From positions 1-13,922 of the forward strand of contig CAAGFP010000237.1 of assembly GCA_900769175.1 (NCBI GenBank): a stretch of 13,922 bases of DNA. The letters run 5' to 3'. Position 1 is the first letter of the stretch. Each line of letters begins with the position of its first letter. Under the pieces are notes generated by a model. The model did not search any database. It saw only the letters and a program-made list of their open reading frames with translations, and was not told the DNA's origin. The DNA comes from Lachnospiraceae bacterium (GTDB lineage: Bacteria > Bacillota > Clostridia > Lachnospirales > Lachnospiraceae). The position numbers and the translations under genes were made by a program. Of the stretch, positions 5,439 to 12,895 are shown one piece after another.

Positions 5439-6134
5439 ATGAAACGAATTCTTTTAAAACTAAGCGGGGAAGCCCTTGCAGGGGAAAAGAAAACCGGATT
5501 TGATGAGGAAACTGTCAGAAAGGTCGCCCTTCAGGTAAAACAGGTAGTGGATTCCGGAATTCAGGTAGGGATTGTAATCGGCGGCGGTAATTTCTGGAGA
5601 GGAAGAAGCAGCGAAAGTATCGACCGTACCAAGGCAGACCAGATTGGAATGCTTGCAACCGTTATGAATTGCATTTATGTATCTGAAATTTTCAGAAGTG
5701 TCGGAATGGATACCAATATTTTAACGCCTTTTGAATGCGGCACTTTCACCAAGTTATTCTCAAAGGACAGAGCCAATAAGTATTTTAACCGCGGAAATGT
5801 TGTTTTCTTTGCAGGCGGAACCGGACATCCCTATTTTAGTACCGATACCGGCGTGGTCTTGCGTGCAATTGAGGTGGAAGCCGAGGTTATTTTACTCGCG
5901 AAAGCAATTGACGGAGTATACGATTCAGACCCTGCAAAGAATCCGGATGCCAAGAAATATGATGTTATCAGTATCGATGAAGTTGTAGAAAAGAATCTTC
6001 AGGTAGTGGATATGACTGCTTCCATTCTCGCGCGAGATAATAAAATGCCGATGTGGGTATTCGGTCTGAATGAGGAAAACAGTATTGTTAATACTTTAAA
6101 TGGGAAATTCAACGGTACGAAGGTTACCGTTTAG
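5439..6134 (+). CDS. pyrH: UMP kinase (uridylate kinase)
   Basis: This cytosolic amino-acid-kinase-fold enzyme phosphorylates UMP to UDP using ATP and commits pyrimidine nucleotides to RNA, DNA and UDP-sugar synthesis. The 231-residue length is typical. Visible motifs are KLSGEALAG (7-15, phosphate binding), VIGGGNFWRGR (46-56), TKADQIGMLATVMN (64-77), FFAGGTGHPYFSTDT (123-137, UMP site) and AIDGVYDSDP (156-165). AAGGAG precedes the ATG. It is the first classical member of the downstream cluster and lies 27 nt after the bactofilin gene, so probably shares its transcript. Nothing is missing. Confidence 0.97.
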   Translation: MKRILLKLSGEALAGEKKTGFDEETVRKVALQVKQVVDSGIQVGIVIGGGNFWRGRSSESIDRTKADQIGMLATVMNCIYVSEIFRSVGMDTNILTPFECGTFTKLFSKDRANKYFNRGNVVFFAGGTGHPYFSTDTGVVLRAIEVEAEVILLAKAIDGVYDSDPAKNPDAKKYDVISIDEVVEKNLQVVDMTASILARDNKMPMWVFGLNEENSIVNTLNGKFNGTKVTV

Positions 6135-6166
6135 GTTTTTATAAATCAAAAATTGGAGGAAAAATC

Positions 6167-6718
6167 ATGAACGAAAAATTAACCGCATATGATGAAAAAA
6201 TGAAGAAGGCTTGTGACCACTTAAGCAGTGATTTGTCTGCAATTCGGGCCGGAAGAGCGAATCCGCATATTCTTGATAAAATAATGGTAGACTATTACGG
6301 ATGTCCCACTCCCTTGCAGCAGGTTGGAAACATTACGGTTCCGGAAGCAAGAATGATTCAGATTGCGCCCTGGGAAAAGAGTCTGATTAAAGCAATTGAG
6401 AAAGCAATTATGTGTTCCGATATCGGAATTACTCCATCAAATGACGGTAATGTAATTCGTCTTGTTTTCCCGGAACTTACGGAAGAGCGAAGAAAAGATC
6501 TTGTAAAAGATGTAAAGAAGAAAGGCGAAGATGCCAAGGTGGCAGTCCGTAATATCAGAAGAGACGGAAATGATGCTTTCAAAAAACTCTCCAAGACAGA
6601 AGTATCGGAAGATGAAATCAAGAGTTTGGAAGATGAACTTCAAAAACTTACGGATAAATATGTTAAGGTCATTACTGACATGGTAGAAGAGAAATCCAAG
6701 GAAGTTCTTACCGTGTAA
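6167..6718 (+). CDS. frr: Ribosome recycling factor
   Basis: RRF acts with EF-G to split post-termination ribosomes. The 183-residue length and content are standard: DLSAIRAGRANPHILDKIMV (22-41), PTPLQQVGNITVPEARMIQI (47-66), DIGITPSNDGNVIRLVFPEL (85-104), and the helix TEERRKDLVKDVKKKGEDAK leading into VAVRNIRRDGNDAFKK (125-140). R28 and R132 correspond to conserved arginines that contact 23S rRNA. GGAGG sits just before the ATG. It lies 32 nt after pyrH, the classical neighbour. Confidence 0.97.
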   Translation: MNEKLTAYDEKMKKACDHLSSDLSAIRAGRANPHILDKIMVDYYGCPTPLQQVGNITVPEARMIQIAPWEKSLIKAIEKAIMCSDIGITPSNDGNVIRLVFPELTEERRKDLVKDVKKKGEDAKVAVRNIRRDGNDAFKKLSKTEVSEDEIKSLEDELQKLTDKYVKVITDMVEEKSKEVLTV

Positions 6719-6767
6719 GAGCAAAGGAATGAATAAATGATACCCTTTCAGGGTTAAGGAGACAGAA

Positions 6768-7469
6768 ATGAACGTACCTAATCATGTTGCTGTTATTCTT
6801 GACGGAAACGGCAGATGGGCGAAAAGTAAAGGTCTTCCCCGTAAAATGGGCCATGTTCAAGGTGGTAAGAACGTGGAAGATATGCTTTATGTAGCAGATG
6901 AACTCGGAATCAAATATTTCACGGTTTACGCATTCTCGACGGAAAACTGGAAACGGAGCGAAGATGAAGTAAATGCTTTGATGACTTTGCTTCGAAGTTA
7001 TTTAATGTCCGGTTTCAGAAAGGCTGCAAATAACAATGTACGAATACGGATTATCGGTGATAAAACCGCTCTTGCGCAGGATATTCAGGATACGATTCAG
7101 AAACTGGAGGAGGATTCGAAAGAGAATACCGGTCTGCAGTTTCAGATTGCAATCAATTATGGCGGTCGGGATGAGATGATTCGTATGATGAAAAAAATGT
7201 GCGAAAGCGCAAAATGCGGCGAAATATCTGTGGAGGATATCACGGAGGAATACGTTTCCAATCATCTTGATACACAGGGAATCCCGGATCCGGATTTGTT
7301 GATTCGCACAAGCGGGGAGCAGAGAATTTCGAATTTCCTTTTATGGCAGTTAGCTTATACCGAATTCTATTTTGCGGACTGTCATTGGCCGGATTTCAAT
7401 AAGGAAGAATTATTGAAAGCGATTGAAAGCTATAATGCAAGAGATCGAAGATTTGGAAATGCCAAATAA
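6768..7469 (+). CDS. uppS: Undecaprenyl diphosphate synthase (isoprenyl transferase)
   Basis: This cis-prenyltransferase adds isopentenyl units to farnesyl diphosphate to make the C55 carrier for peptidoglycan and teichoic acid synthesis. The 233 residues carry the family signatures: VAVILDGNGRWAK (7-19, catalytic D12), RKMGHVQGG (25-33), YAFSTENWKR (54-63), INYGGRDE (129-136) and DLLIRTSGEQRISNFLLWQ (176-194), with substrate-binding R180 and R186. The start follows AAGGAG at 6757-6762; a minor 5-bp hairpin (6742-6754) lies just upstream. It works downstream of dxr and ispG products, linking isoprenoid supply to wall synthesis. Confidence 0.96.
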   Translation: MNVPNHVAVILDGNGRWAKSKGLPRKMGHVQGGKNVEDMLYVADELGIKYFTVYAFSTENWKRSEDEVNALMTLLRSYLMSGFRKAANNNVRIRIIGDKTALAQDIQDTIQKLEEDSKENTGLQFQIAINYGGRDEMIRMMKKMCESAKCGEISVEDITEEYVSNHLDTQGIPDPDLLIRTSGEQRISNFLLWQLAYTEFYFADCHWPDFNKEELLKAIESYNARDRRFGNAK

Positions 7470-7499
7470 AAGGAGAGTCATTCGAAGGGGGATGAAATT

Positions 7500-8399
7500 A
7501 TGTTTTGGAAACGCTTTATCAGCGGGTTTGTTATTCTCTTAATAACATTATTGCTCGGAATGCTCGGAGGACCGGTACTTGCAATTGCACTTTGCGTTAT
7601 TTCCTGCATTGGATTTATCGAATTTACGAAGGCATCCCAGGTTAGGGAAAAGGGGCATCATTTCAATGCGCTTGAATGTATCGGATTGATTACAATTTGC
7701 GGATATTATGTTCTGCTTATGATTACGGATCCGCTTTGGCCTTTTGCGGATGCAATTTCAGAATGGTTGAAAAGCGGAGCCGGAATGTTTAATTCCTTTA
7801 CCATAATGGCCCTTTTGATATTTTCAACCGGTTTTATCTGTATCCTCGGTTCCTATATTTTTTCCTTCCCGAAGTTTCATATTAATCAGGTGGCGAAGGC
7901 GATATTCGGCATGTTGTATGTGGGATTGATGTTGTCATTTATTTATTGTACGCGTGCGTTACCGAACGGTATTTATATGGTATGGATGGTTTTCATTCCG
8001 GCATGGGTATGCGATACCTGTGCATATTTTACCGGAATGTTATTCGGAAAACACAAACTCTCACCGAAGCTTAGTCCGAAAAAAAGTATTGAAGGTTCGA
8101 TTGGCGGTATAGTGGGAGCTTCCATAGCTGGAGGACTGCTTGGCTGGCTTTATGTGGCAATGAATGATGATTTAAGCATTCGGAATATTTTTATATTCGC
8201 AGCAATTGCTTTCGTCGGCTCTATTGTTTCACAGTGCGGCGACCTAGCAGCATCCGCCGTAAAGAGAAATTATGATGTAAAAGATTACGGAAAACTGATT
8301 CCCGGGCACGGAGGAATTCTGGACCGCTTTGATTCCGTATTGTTTACATCTCCCATGGTCTATTTCCTCATGGTTTTGTTTGTGCAAATAAAAGGATAA
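7500..8399 (+). CDS. cdsA: Phosphatidate cytidylyltransferase (CDP-diglyceride synthase)
   Basis: This integral membrane enzyme makes CDP-diacylglycerol from CTP and phosphatidic acid, the branch point for bacterial phospholipids. The 299-residue protein has about eight hydrophobic segments. The family signature near the C-terminus is complete: SAVKRNYDVKDYGKLIPGHG followed by GILDRFDS (residues 252-279). Upstream elements are also present: PKKSIEGSIGG (193-203) and QCGDLAASAVKR (245-256). N-terminal helices (about 8-42) are typical. The ATG is preceded by a G-rich ribosome binding site near 7486-7491. It sits in its usual place between uppS and dxr. Confidence 0.95.
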   Translation: MFWKRFISGFVILLITLLLGMLGGPVLAIALCVISCIGFIEFTKASQVREKGHHFNALECIGLITICGYYVLLMITDPLWPFADAISEWLKSGAGMFNSFTIMALLIFSTGFICILGSYIFSFPKFHINQVAKAIFGMLYVGLMLSFIYCTRALPNGIYMVWMVFIPAWVCDTCAYFTGMLFGKHKLSPKLSPKKSIEGSIGGIVGASIAGGLLGWLYVAMNDDLSIRNIFIFAAIAFVGSIVSQCGDLAASAVKRNYDVKDYGKLIPGHGGILDRFDSVLFTSPMVYFLMVLFVQIKG

Positions 8400-8419
8400 A
8401 ATAATTAGGATATAACAGA

Positions 8420-9568
8420 ATGGAAAAGAAAAGAATCATTATTTTAGGCTCGACCGGTTCCATCGGAACCCAGACCTTAGAAATTGTAAGAGAATATCCG
8501 GAATTGGAAGTTGTCGGTCTGGCTGCCGGAAGCAGTGTTGGGCAGATGGAAAAACAGATTCGTGAATTTCATCCGAAATTCGCCGTTATGTGGACCGAAA
8601 AGGCAGCAAACGATTTATCACTTCTTGTTAAAGACCTTGATGTGAAAATTATGTGCGGAATGGATGGGTTATTGGAGATGGCATCCGATCCGGACTATGA
8701 TTGTCTGGTAACCGCAATTGTGGGGATGATTGGAATTCGACCTACCATCGCTGCAATCGAAAACGGGAAAGATATCGCCCTTGCGAACAAGGAAACGTTA
8801 GTAACGGCAGGTCATATTATTATGAATCTTGCCAAGGAAAAGGGAGTATCCATTTTTCCGGTCGACAGTGAGCACAGTGCGATTTTTCAATCGCTTCAGG
8901 GTCAGAATAAAAGCCGTTTGGAAAAGATTATTCTTACAGCTTCCGGCGGACCTTTTCGCGGTAAAACGAAAGATGAGTTAAAAGATATGAAAGCAGAAGA
9001 TGCACTCAGGCATCCAAACTGGACAATGGGAAAGAAAATCACCATAGACTCTGCAACCTTAGTAAACAAAGGCCTGGAAGTGATGGAAGCGAAATGGCTG
9101 TTTGATGTAAATTTGGATCAGATTGAAGTTGTGGTTCATCCGCAAAGCATTCTTCACAGTGCGGTTCAATATGTGGATGGCGGAATTATCGGACAGATGG
9201 GAGTGCCTGATATGAAACTTCCGATTCAGTATGCCTTATTTTATCCGGACAGATACCCTATGAATACCAAAAGAGTGGATTTATTTGCTCTTCAGTCGCT
9301 GACCTTTGAAAGACCGGATACCGAAACATTTTCCGGCTTAAAGCTTGCATATCGTGCATTGGAGAACGGTGGCAGTATGCCTACTGTTTATAATGCGGCA
9401 AACGAACTTTCTGTTGCGAAATTTTTACAGGGAGATATCCGATTCCTGCAAATTGCTGAAATCATAGAAGCATCCATGAAGCAGCATAAAGTTGTAGAAA
9501 ACCCTTCCGTGGACGAAATTCTAAATGCGGAAGCGGAAACATATGATTACATAAATACCCATTTTTAG
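8420..9568 (+). CDS. dxr: 1-deoxy-D-xylulose 5-phosphate reductoisomerase
   Basis: This is the first committed enzyme of the MEP pathway, converting DXP to MEP with NADPH. The 382 residues contain the nucleotide-binding GSTGSIGTQTLEIV (10-23), LANKETLV (121-128), the metal ligands in PVDSEHSAIFQSLQ (147-160; D149, E151), SGGPFRG (175-181), HPNWTMGKKITIDSATLVNK (198-217) with ligand E220, and HPQSILHS (240-247). The family is complete. The ribosome binding site is modest (AGGATA). Its stop TAG overlaps the AGGAGG of rseP, so the two are translationally close. ispG, a later step of the same pathway, is encoded at the other end of the window. Confidence 0.97.
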   Translation: MEKKRIIILGSTGSIGTQTLEIVREYPELEVVGLAAGSSVGQMEKQIREFHPKFAVMWTEKAANDLSLLVKDLDVKIMCGMDGLLEMASDPDYDCLVTAIVGMIGIRPTIAAIENGKDIALANKETLVTAGHIIMNLAKEKGVSIFPVDSEHSAIFQSLQGQNKSRLEKIILTASGGPFRGKTKDELKDMKAEDALRHPNWTMGKKITIDSATLVNKGLEVMEAKWLFDVNLDQIEVVVHPQSILHSAVQYVDGGIIGQMGVPDMKLPIQYALFYPDRYPMNTKRVDLFALQSLTFERPDTETFSGLKLAYRALENGGSMPTVYNAANELSVAKFLQGDIRFLQIAEIIEASMKQHKVVENPSVDEILNAEAETYDYINTHF

Positions 9569-9583
9569 GAGGTTGAAGCATTG
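9567..9583 (+). promoter_or_regulatory. rseP ribosome binding site supporting a TTG start
   Basis: AGGAGG (9567-9572) overlaps the dxr stop codon (9566-9568) and lies 8 nt before TTG at 9581. The next in-frame ATG would remove the HEFGH active site, so TTG is the start. Confidence 0.85.
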
Positions 9584-10705
9584 CTTTCCTTTACAGATCC
9601 GGTTGATATAATCGTTACGGTAATCGCATTTATCGTTATATTCAGTGTTGTGGTTATTTCGCATGAGTTTGGACATTTTATCATTGCAAGAGCAAATGGA
9701 ATTCGTGTGGTGGAATTTACGGTAGGGATGGGACCGAAGCTGATTTCCCGGGAAATAAGGGGAACGATATTTTCAATCCGTCTTCTGCCCATAGGCGGCG
9801 CATGTATGTTTGAGGATGAAGATGCGCTGCTGGATGAAAGCGAAGATAAAAAAAGAGAAGAACAGGAGAATCCTTTAGAAGAAGTTCGCCCCGGTGAAAA
9901 AGGGTCATTTCGCAATGCGAATGTCTGGTCCAGAATTGCAACTGTGGTTGCAGGTCCTGTTTTTAATGTTATTCTGGCTTTCCTTTTAGGTCTAATCCTT
10001 GTCGCATTCTGTGGCGAAAATACCACTGTTTTAGGAGAAGTAACGGATGGTTCTCCTGCAAAAGAAGCGGGGCTGCTTGCCGGAGATGAGATTACGAAAA
10101 TCAACGGTCAGCGTGTGTATCTGTTTTCTGAAATCATTCTTGAAAATTTTGTCAATGGGAAAAACACCTGGGAAGTTGAATATCTCAGGGATGGAAAGAC
10201 ATATGAAACTACTTTGACACCGGTTTTGAATCCGGATACCGGTTCCTATCAGATTGGGATTGTTTCGGATGAAAAAATTGATTGTGCCAATTTAAAGATG
10301 TTTGAGTATAGCTGGTATGAGGTGCGTTACTGGCTGAAAGCAACATTCAAAAGTTTAAAAATGCTGATTACCGGCCGACTTCAAAAGGATGATATTTCAG
10401 GACCTGTCGGTATGGCGCAGGTAATCGGAACGACGGTTTCCGAAACCAAACAGTACGGACCGCTCACGGTATTGATGAATCTGATTAATATTGCGATTCT
10501 GTTAAGTGTGAATTTAGGGGTAATGAACCTTTTGCCCTTCCCGGCATTGGACGGAGGAAGACTGCTGATTCTGTTTGTAGAAGCAATTGTCCGGAAAAAG
10601 ATTCCCGCTACTGCGGAAGCAATCATAAACATGGTCGGATTCGTTCTGTTAATGATATTGATGGTCTTTGTATTGGTAAATGATATTTCCAAGTTCTTTC
10701 GATAA
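9581..10705 (+). CDS. rseP: RIP metalloprotease RseP (site-2 protease), TTG start
   Basis: This membrane-embedded zinc protease cleaves substrates within membrane helices (anti-sigma factors, signal peptide remnants). It has an N-terminal helix carrying the active site HEFGH (28-32), LPIGGACMF (69-77), one PDZ domain (about 146-215), and helices near 120-142, 297-318 and 350-367. The second metal-binding motif is NLLPFPALDGG (316-326; D324). An acidic insertion of about 30 residues (78-108) sits between LPIGG and the second helix. The TTG start is supported by AGGAGG at 9567-9572 with an 8-nt spacer and by the absence of an in-frame ATG before the essential HEFGH. Length (374) is normal for Clostridia. 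Confidence 0.95.
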   Translation: MLSFTDPVDIIVTVIAFIVIFSVVVISHEFGHFIIARANGIRVVEFTVGMGPKLISREIRGTIFSIRLLPIGGACMFEDEDALLDESEDKKREEQENPLEEVRPGEKGSFRNANVWSRIATVVAGPVFNVILAFLLGLILVAFCGENTTVLGEVTDGSPAKEAGLLAGDEITKINGQRVYLFSEIILENFVNGKNTWEVEYLRDGKTYETTLTPVLNPDTGSYQIGIVSDEKIDCANLKMFEYSWYEVRYWLKATFKSLKMLITGRLQKDDISGPVGMAQVIGTTVSETKQYGPLTVLMNLINIAILLSVNLGVMNLLPFPALDGGRLLILFVEAIVRKKIPATAEAIINMVGFVLLMILMVFVLVNDISKFFR

Positions 10706-10706
10706 A

Positions 10707-10813
10707 ATGATTGCATCTATGAATCATATCATGAATGATTGCATGGATGGTTATATGAATGATTGTATGAATAATTGCATGAATAATTGCATAATGATTG
10801 CATGAATGAATCT
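10707..10813. repeat. 12-bp tandem repeat (minisatellite-like)
   Basis: About nine consecutive units begin at 10707, 10719, 10731, 10743, 10755, 10767, 10779, 10791 and 10802. The consensus is ATGAATGATTGC; units at 10767 and 10779 are identical (ATGAATAATTGC), and the unit at 10791 has lost one base. It starts one base after the rseP stop. An in-frame reading gives a 32-codon ORF (10707-10805) with Met-Asn-Asp/Asn-Cys repeats, but it has no ribosome binding site and is probably not translated independently. Confidence 0.85.
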
Positions 10814-10818
10814 ATAAT
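10813..10818 (+). promoter_or_regulatory. Candidate promoter -10 for the PP2C-kinase pair
   Basis: A perfect TATAAT lies at 10813-10818, at the end of the tandem repeat. A TTGCAT that could act as -35 lies at 10787-10792 but with a 20-nt spacer, longer than ideal. Predicted start is near 10825, about 65 nt before the phosphatase start. No terminator is visible after rseP, so read-through is also possible. Confidence 0.4.
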
Positions 10819-10883
10819 GTTACATGTTGCTGAACAAAGCTAATCGATAAGAATGATAGGAAATCAAAATATTTATTTTATGG

Positions 10884-10893
10884 AAGGAGGATG
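10884..10893 (+). promoter_or_regulatory. PP2C ribosome binding site abutting the ATG
   Basis: AAGGAGG at 10884-10890 touches the ATG at 10891 with no spacer. No other ATG, GTG or TTG lies in frame between the upstream stop at 10831-10833 and the conserved NQD motif. Either initiation here is inefficient or a non-standard codon such as ATT at 10900 (9-nt spacer) is used. Confidence 0.6.
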
Positions 10894-11619
10894 TATTTTA
10901 TTTATTCAAAACAGCATTTTATTCACTGTTGCTGTTATGACAGGGGCGATCTGAATCCGGTGAACCAGGATGCGGTTTTGTTTCGTTCTGTTATGACAAT
11001 GAAAGGTCCCGTAGCGCTTTTAATGGTTTGCGATGGTGTTGGGGGACTGCAAAAGGGTGAATACGCAAGTCGCTTTGTTTCGGAGAGGGTTTCCGCCTGG
11101 TTTGATGAGTTTGGAATCTTTCTTGCAATCAAAGGGAACAAAAGAAAAATCGCAAACAGCTTTATTTCCGAAATGGAATTCATCCATAAAGAACTTAGCC
11201 TTTATGGATATGAAAGAGGCATTGAACTGGCTACTACGGTCAGTGTTGCACTATTGTTTCAGTATTCTTATTTTATCTATCATGTAGGTGACTGTCAGAT
11301 CATGAGAGCCGGCAGAGCACTTACCATTCTTTCAAAGATTCAAAGAAATCTTAGAGGAGAACTTCTACAGGCAGTTGGATTCGGACCTCTGCCAAACCCC
11401 CATATTCAATTTGGAAAATATCGGAAAAATGATGCATTTATTCTCTGTTCAGACGGATTTATGAATCAGTTTACAAAAGAAGAAATCAAAGAATTGTTTT
11501 GCAATTATCAGGGAAATCTTTTGTGTGTACGGAAACGTCTGGAAACCGCGGTAAAATGTGTCCGAAACAGAGGAGAAAAAGATAATGTATCGGTCTTATA
11601 TGTAAGGAGGGTACAATAA
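10891..11619 (+). CDS. PP2C-family protein Ser/Thr phosphatase
   Basis: This 242-residue, apparently soluble protein has the PP2C core with its metal-binding acids. Visible motifs are NQDAVL (25-30), VCDGVGGLQKGEYAS (46-60; D48), the ATTVSVALL strand (114-122), HVGDCQ (131-136), FILCSDGF (183-190; D188) and GEKDNVSVLYV (228-238; D231, N232). This predicts a Mn/Mg-dependent phosphatase that reverses Ser/Thr phosphorylation. Length resembles PrpC-type bacterial enzymes (~250). A CCC run (13-15) near the N-terminus is unusual. The stop is 1 nt before the kinase ATG and the kinase ribosome binding site lies inside this gene, so the two are coupled, and the kinase is the obvious partner. The pair interrupts the usual rseP-ispG neighbourhood. 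Confidence 0.93.
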   Translation: MYFIYSKQHFIHCCCYDRGDLNPVNQDAVLFRSVMTMKGPVALLMVCDGVGGLQKGEYASRFVSERVSAWFDEFGIFLAIKGNKRKIANSFISEMEFIHKELSLYGYERGIELATTVSVALLFQYSYFIYHVGDCQIMRAGRALTILSKIQRNLRGELLQAVGFGPLPNPHIQFGKYRKNDAFILCSDGFMNQFTKEEIKELFCNYQGNLLCVRKRLETAVKCVRNRGEKDNVSVLYVRRVQ

Positions 11620-11620
11620 A

Positions 11621-12808
11621 ATGTACAGCAAAAGAAATATAATAAACACAGAAAGAGAAGGAATCATAATCGGGAAAAGGTATCAGATTATGGAAATCAT
11701 CGGTAAAGGCGGATACAGTTTTGTTTATAAAGTCCGGGATTTGAATCTTGATAAAATCGTTGCGGCAAAACTGTTTGTCGGCAATCATGAATTCTTTCAA
11801 AAAGAACTGGATAATCTGCGACAGATTGATTCACAATACATTCCTTCTTTGATTGACGGTTTTTCGGAAGACGGACTGGACTGGATTATTATGGAATACA
11901 TGGAAGGGAGAACACTGGATAATTACATAAAAAATGTCCCTTTGAATGAATCAAAGCGCAGAATGATAGCTGAAAAAATTGCCTATATTCTGATGATGCT
12001 TCACAATCAGAATAATCCGGTTGTATATGGCGATTTGAAACCTGAAAATATACTGATTGATTCGGATGAATCTATTAAACTCATTGATTTCGGAACGGCA
12101 TCTTTGGCTTCCCAGTTAACTGCTCCGGACAGTCTGACACCGGAATATGCAGCCCCGGAGCTCCTGGCGGGGGTTTTACTGTTTCAGGGAGACATTTACG
12201 CATTCGGAGCAATCTGGTTTTACATGATTACAAAGAATCCGTTATCGAATTATCGCGGTACAATGAGCATAAAACGATTAAAAAAATTAGGAGCGAAACC
12301 GTTTGAAGCAGAAATGATTGCATCCTGTCTTAAAATAAATCCGGAAGAGAGAATCCGGGACGGACAAGCTTTATATGAACGCATTTCGAAGAAAAAATTT
12401 CCCGCTAAAGAAATCGGCGATATTCTTTTATCGGGAATCCTTCGAATTCTGGAACTATCCGGAATCTGTTTTTCTGCTTATGCTGCACAGCAATGGTTTT
12501 TCGAAAGCAGGGAAATGGGGAAAACGGTATTTTCAATCGGAATCGGCATCCTGTTAATTACCTACATGTTTCAGAAATTTATCATGGATAAAAGAAAAGA
12601 AAAAAGCTACATAAGAGAAGCAGGGGTATTATATGCATCCAATAAAGAAATCCTTCTTGGCATTGTAATTATTATTTTTTCGTTGTCTATGATAAAAGCG
12701 AATTTGTGTGAGAAAAAGATTTATGAGCATTCCGTACAAAGAGAAGATGGCAGCTATACATTAATAAAAGTTCAGGATGAGATGGAGGATAACGAAGAGA
12801 GTATTTAG
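11621..12808 (+). CDS. Membrane-anchored Ser/Thr protein kinase, non-RD type
   Basis: This 395-residue protein has an N-terminal Hanks-type kinase domain (about 18-260). It shows the glycine-rich loop GKGGYSFVYKV (28-38), AAKLF with K50, helix-C E62, YGDLKPENILI (136-146; catalytic D138, K140, N143), IDFGTAS (155-161; DFG 156-158), PEYAAPELLAG (174-184) and GDIYAFGAIWF (190-200). The usual His-Arg before the catalytic Asp is Tyr-Gly, which makes it a non-RD kinase; all catalytic residues are kept. The C-terminal part has two clear membrane helices (about 302-320 and 343-361), possibly a third (267-291), and a short charged tail; there are no PASTA repeats. It is therefore not the standard PrkC/PknB architecture. 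AAGGAGG (11604-11610) precedes the ATG by 10 nt. Substrates are unknown. Confidence 0.93.
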   Translation: MYSKRNIINTEREGIIIGKRYQIMEIIGKGGYSFVYKVRDLNLDKIVAAKLFVGNHEFFQKELDNLRQIDSQYIPSLIDGFSEDGLDWIIMEYMEGRTLDNYIKNVPLNESKRRMIAEKIAYILMMLHNQNNPVVYGDLKPENILIDSDESIKLIDFGTASLASQLTAPDSLTPEYAAPELLAGVLLFQGDIYAFGAIWFYMITKNPLSNYRGTMSIKRLKKLGAKPFEAEMIASCLKINPEERIRDGQALYERISKKKFPAKEIGDILLSGILRILELSGICFSAYAAQQWFFESREMGKTVFSIGIGILLITYMFQKFIMDKRKEKSYIREAGVLYASNKEILLGIVIIIFSLSMIKANLCEKKIYEHSVQREDGSYTLIKVQDEMEDNEESI

Positions 12809-12830
12809 GATAATGATGCAGTTATCATAA

Positions 12831-12859
12831 TTGAATATCCTACCTTCTTGTGGTAGAAT
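12831..12859 (+). promoter_or_regulatory. ispG promoter (extended -10)
   Basis: TTGAAT (12831-12836) is followed by a 17-nt spacer and TAGAAT (12854-12859), preceded by TG one base upstream (12851-12852). Predicted start is near 12866, giving a leader of about 30 nt. The -10 lies in the right arm of the hairpin at 12835-12861. Confidence 0.65.
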
Positions 12860-12864
12860 ATTTT
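12835..12864 (+). terminator. Weak candidate terminator after the kinase
   Basis: ATATCCTACC (12835-12844) pairs with GGTAGAATAT (12852-12861) over a 7-nt loop, with one C-A mismatch, and is followed by TTT before a C. The T tract is short, so termination may be partial. It overlaps the ispG promoter. Confidence 0.45.
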
Positions 12865-12895
12865 CATCAAATTTTATTCTTTCGAGGTGAAAAAT

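Noticed and set aside
6742..6754. ACCCT/AGGGT hairpin between frr and uppS
   Set aside because: Only 5 bp with no T run; too weak for a terminator and common by chance.
9565..10104. 179-codon open frame on the minus strand opposite rseP
   Set aside because: It lies entirely inside rseP, whose active-site motifs are intact; low-complexity Ser/Pro content indicates a codon-bias shadow.
10707..10813. 12-bp repeats considered as replication iterons
   Set aside because: They sit in a chromosomal housekeeping cluster with no replication gene nearby and follow rseP directly.
10880..10954. 24-codon hydrophobic frame beginning MEGGCILF, overlapping the phosphatase start
   Set aside because: No ribosome binding site upstream of its ATG (the AGGAGG is inside it), and it overlaps conserved phosphatase sequence in another frame.
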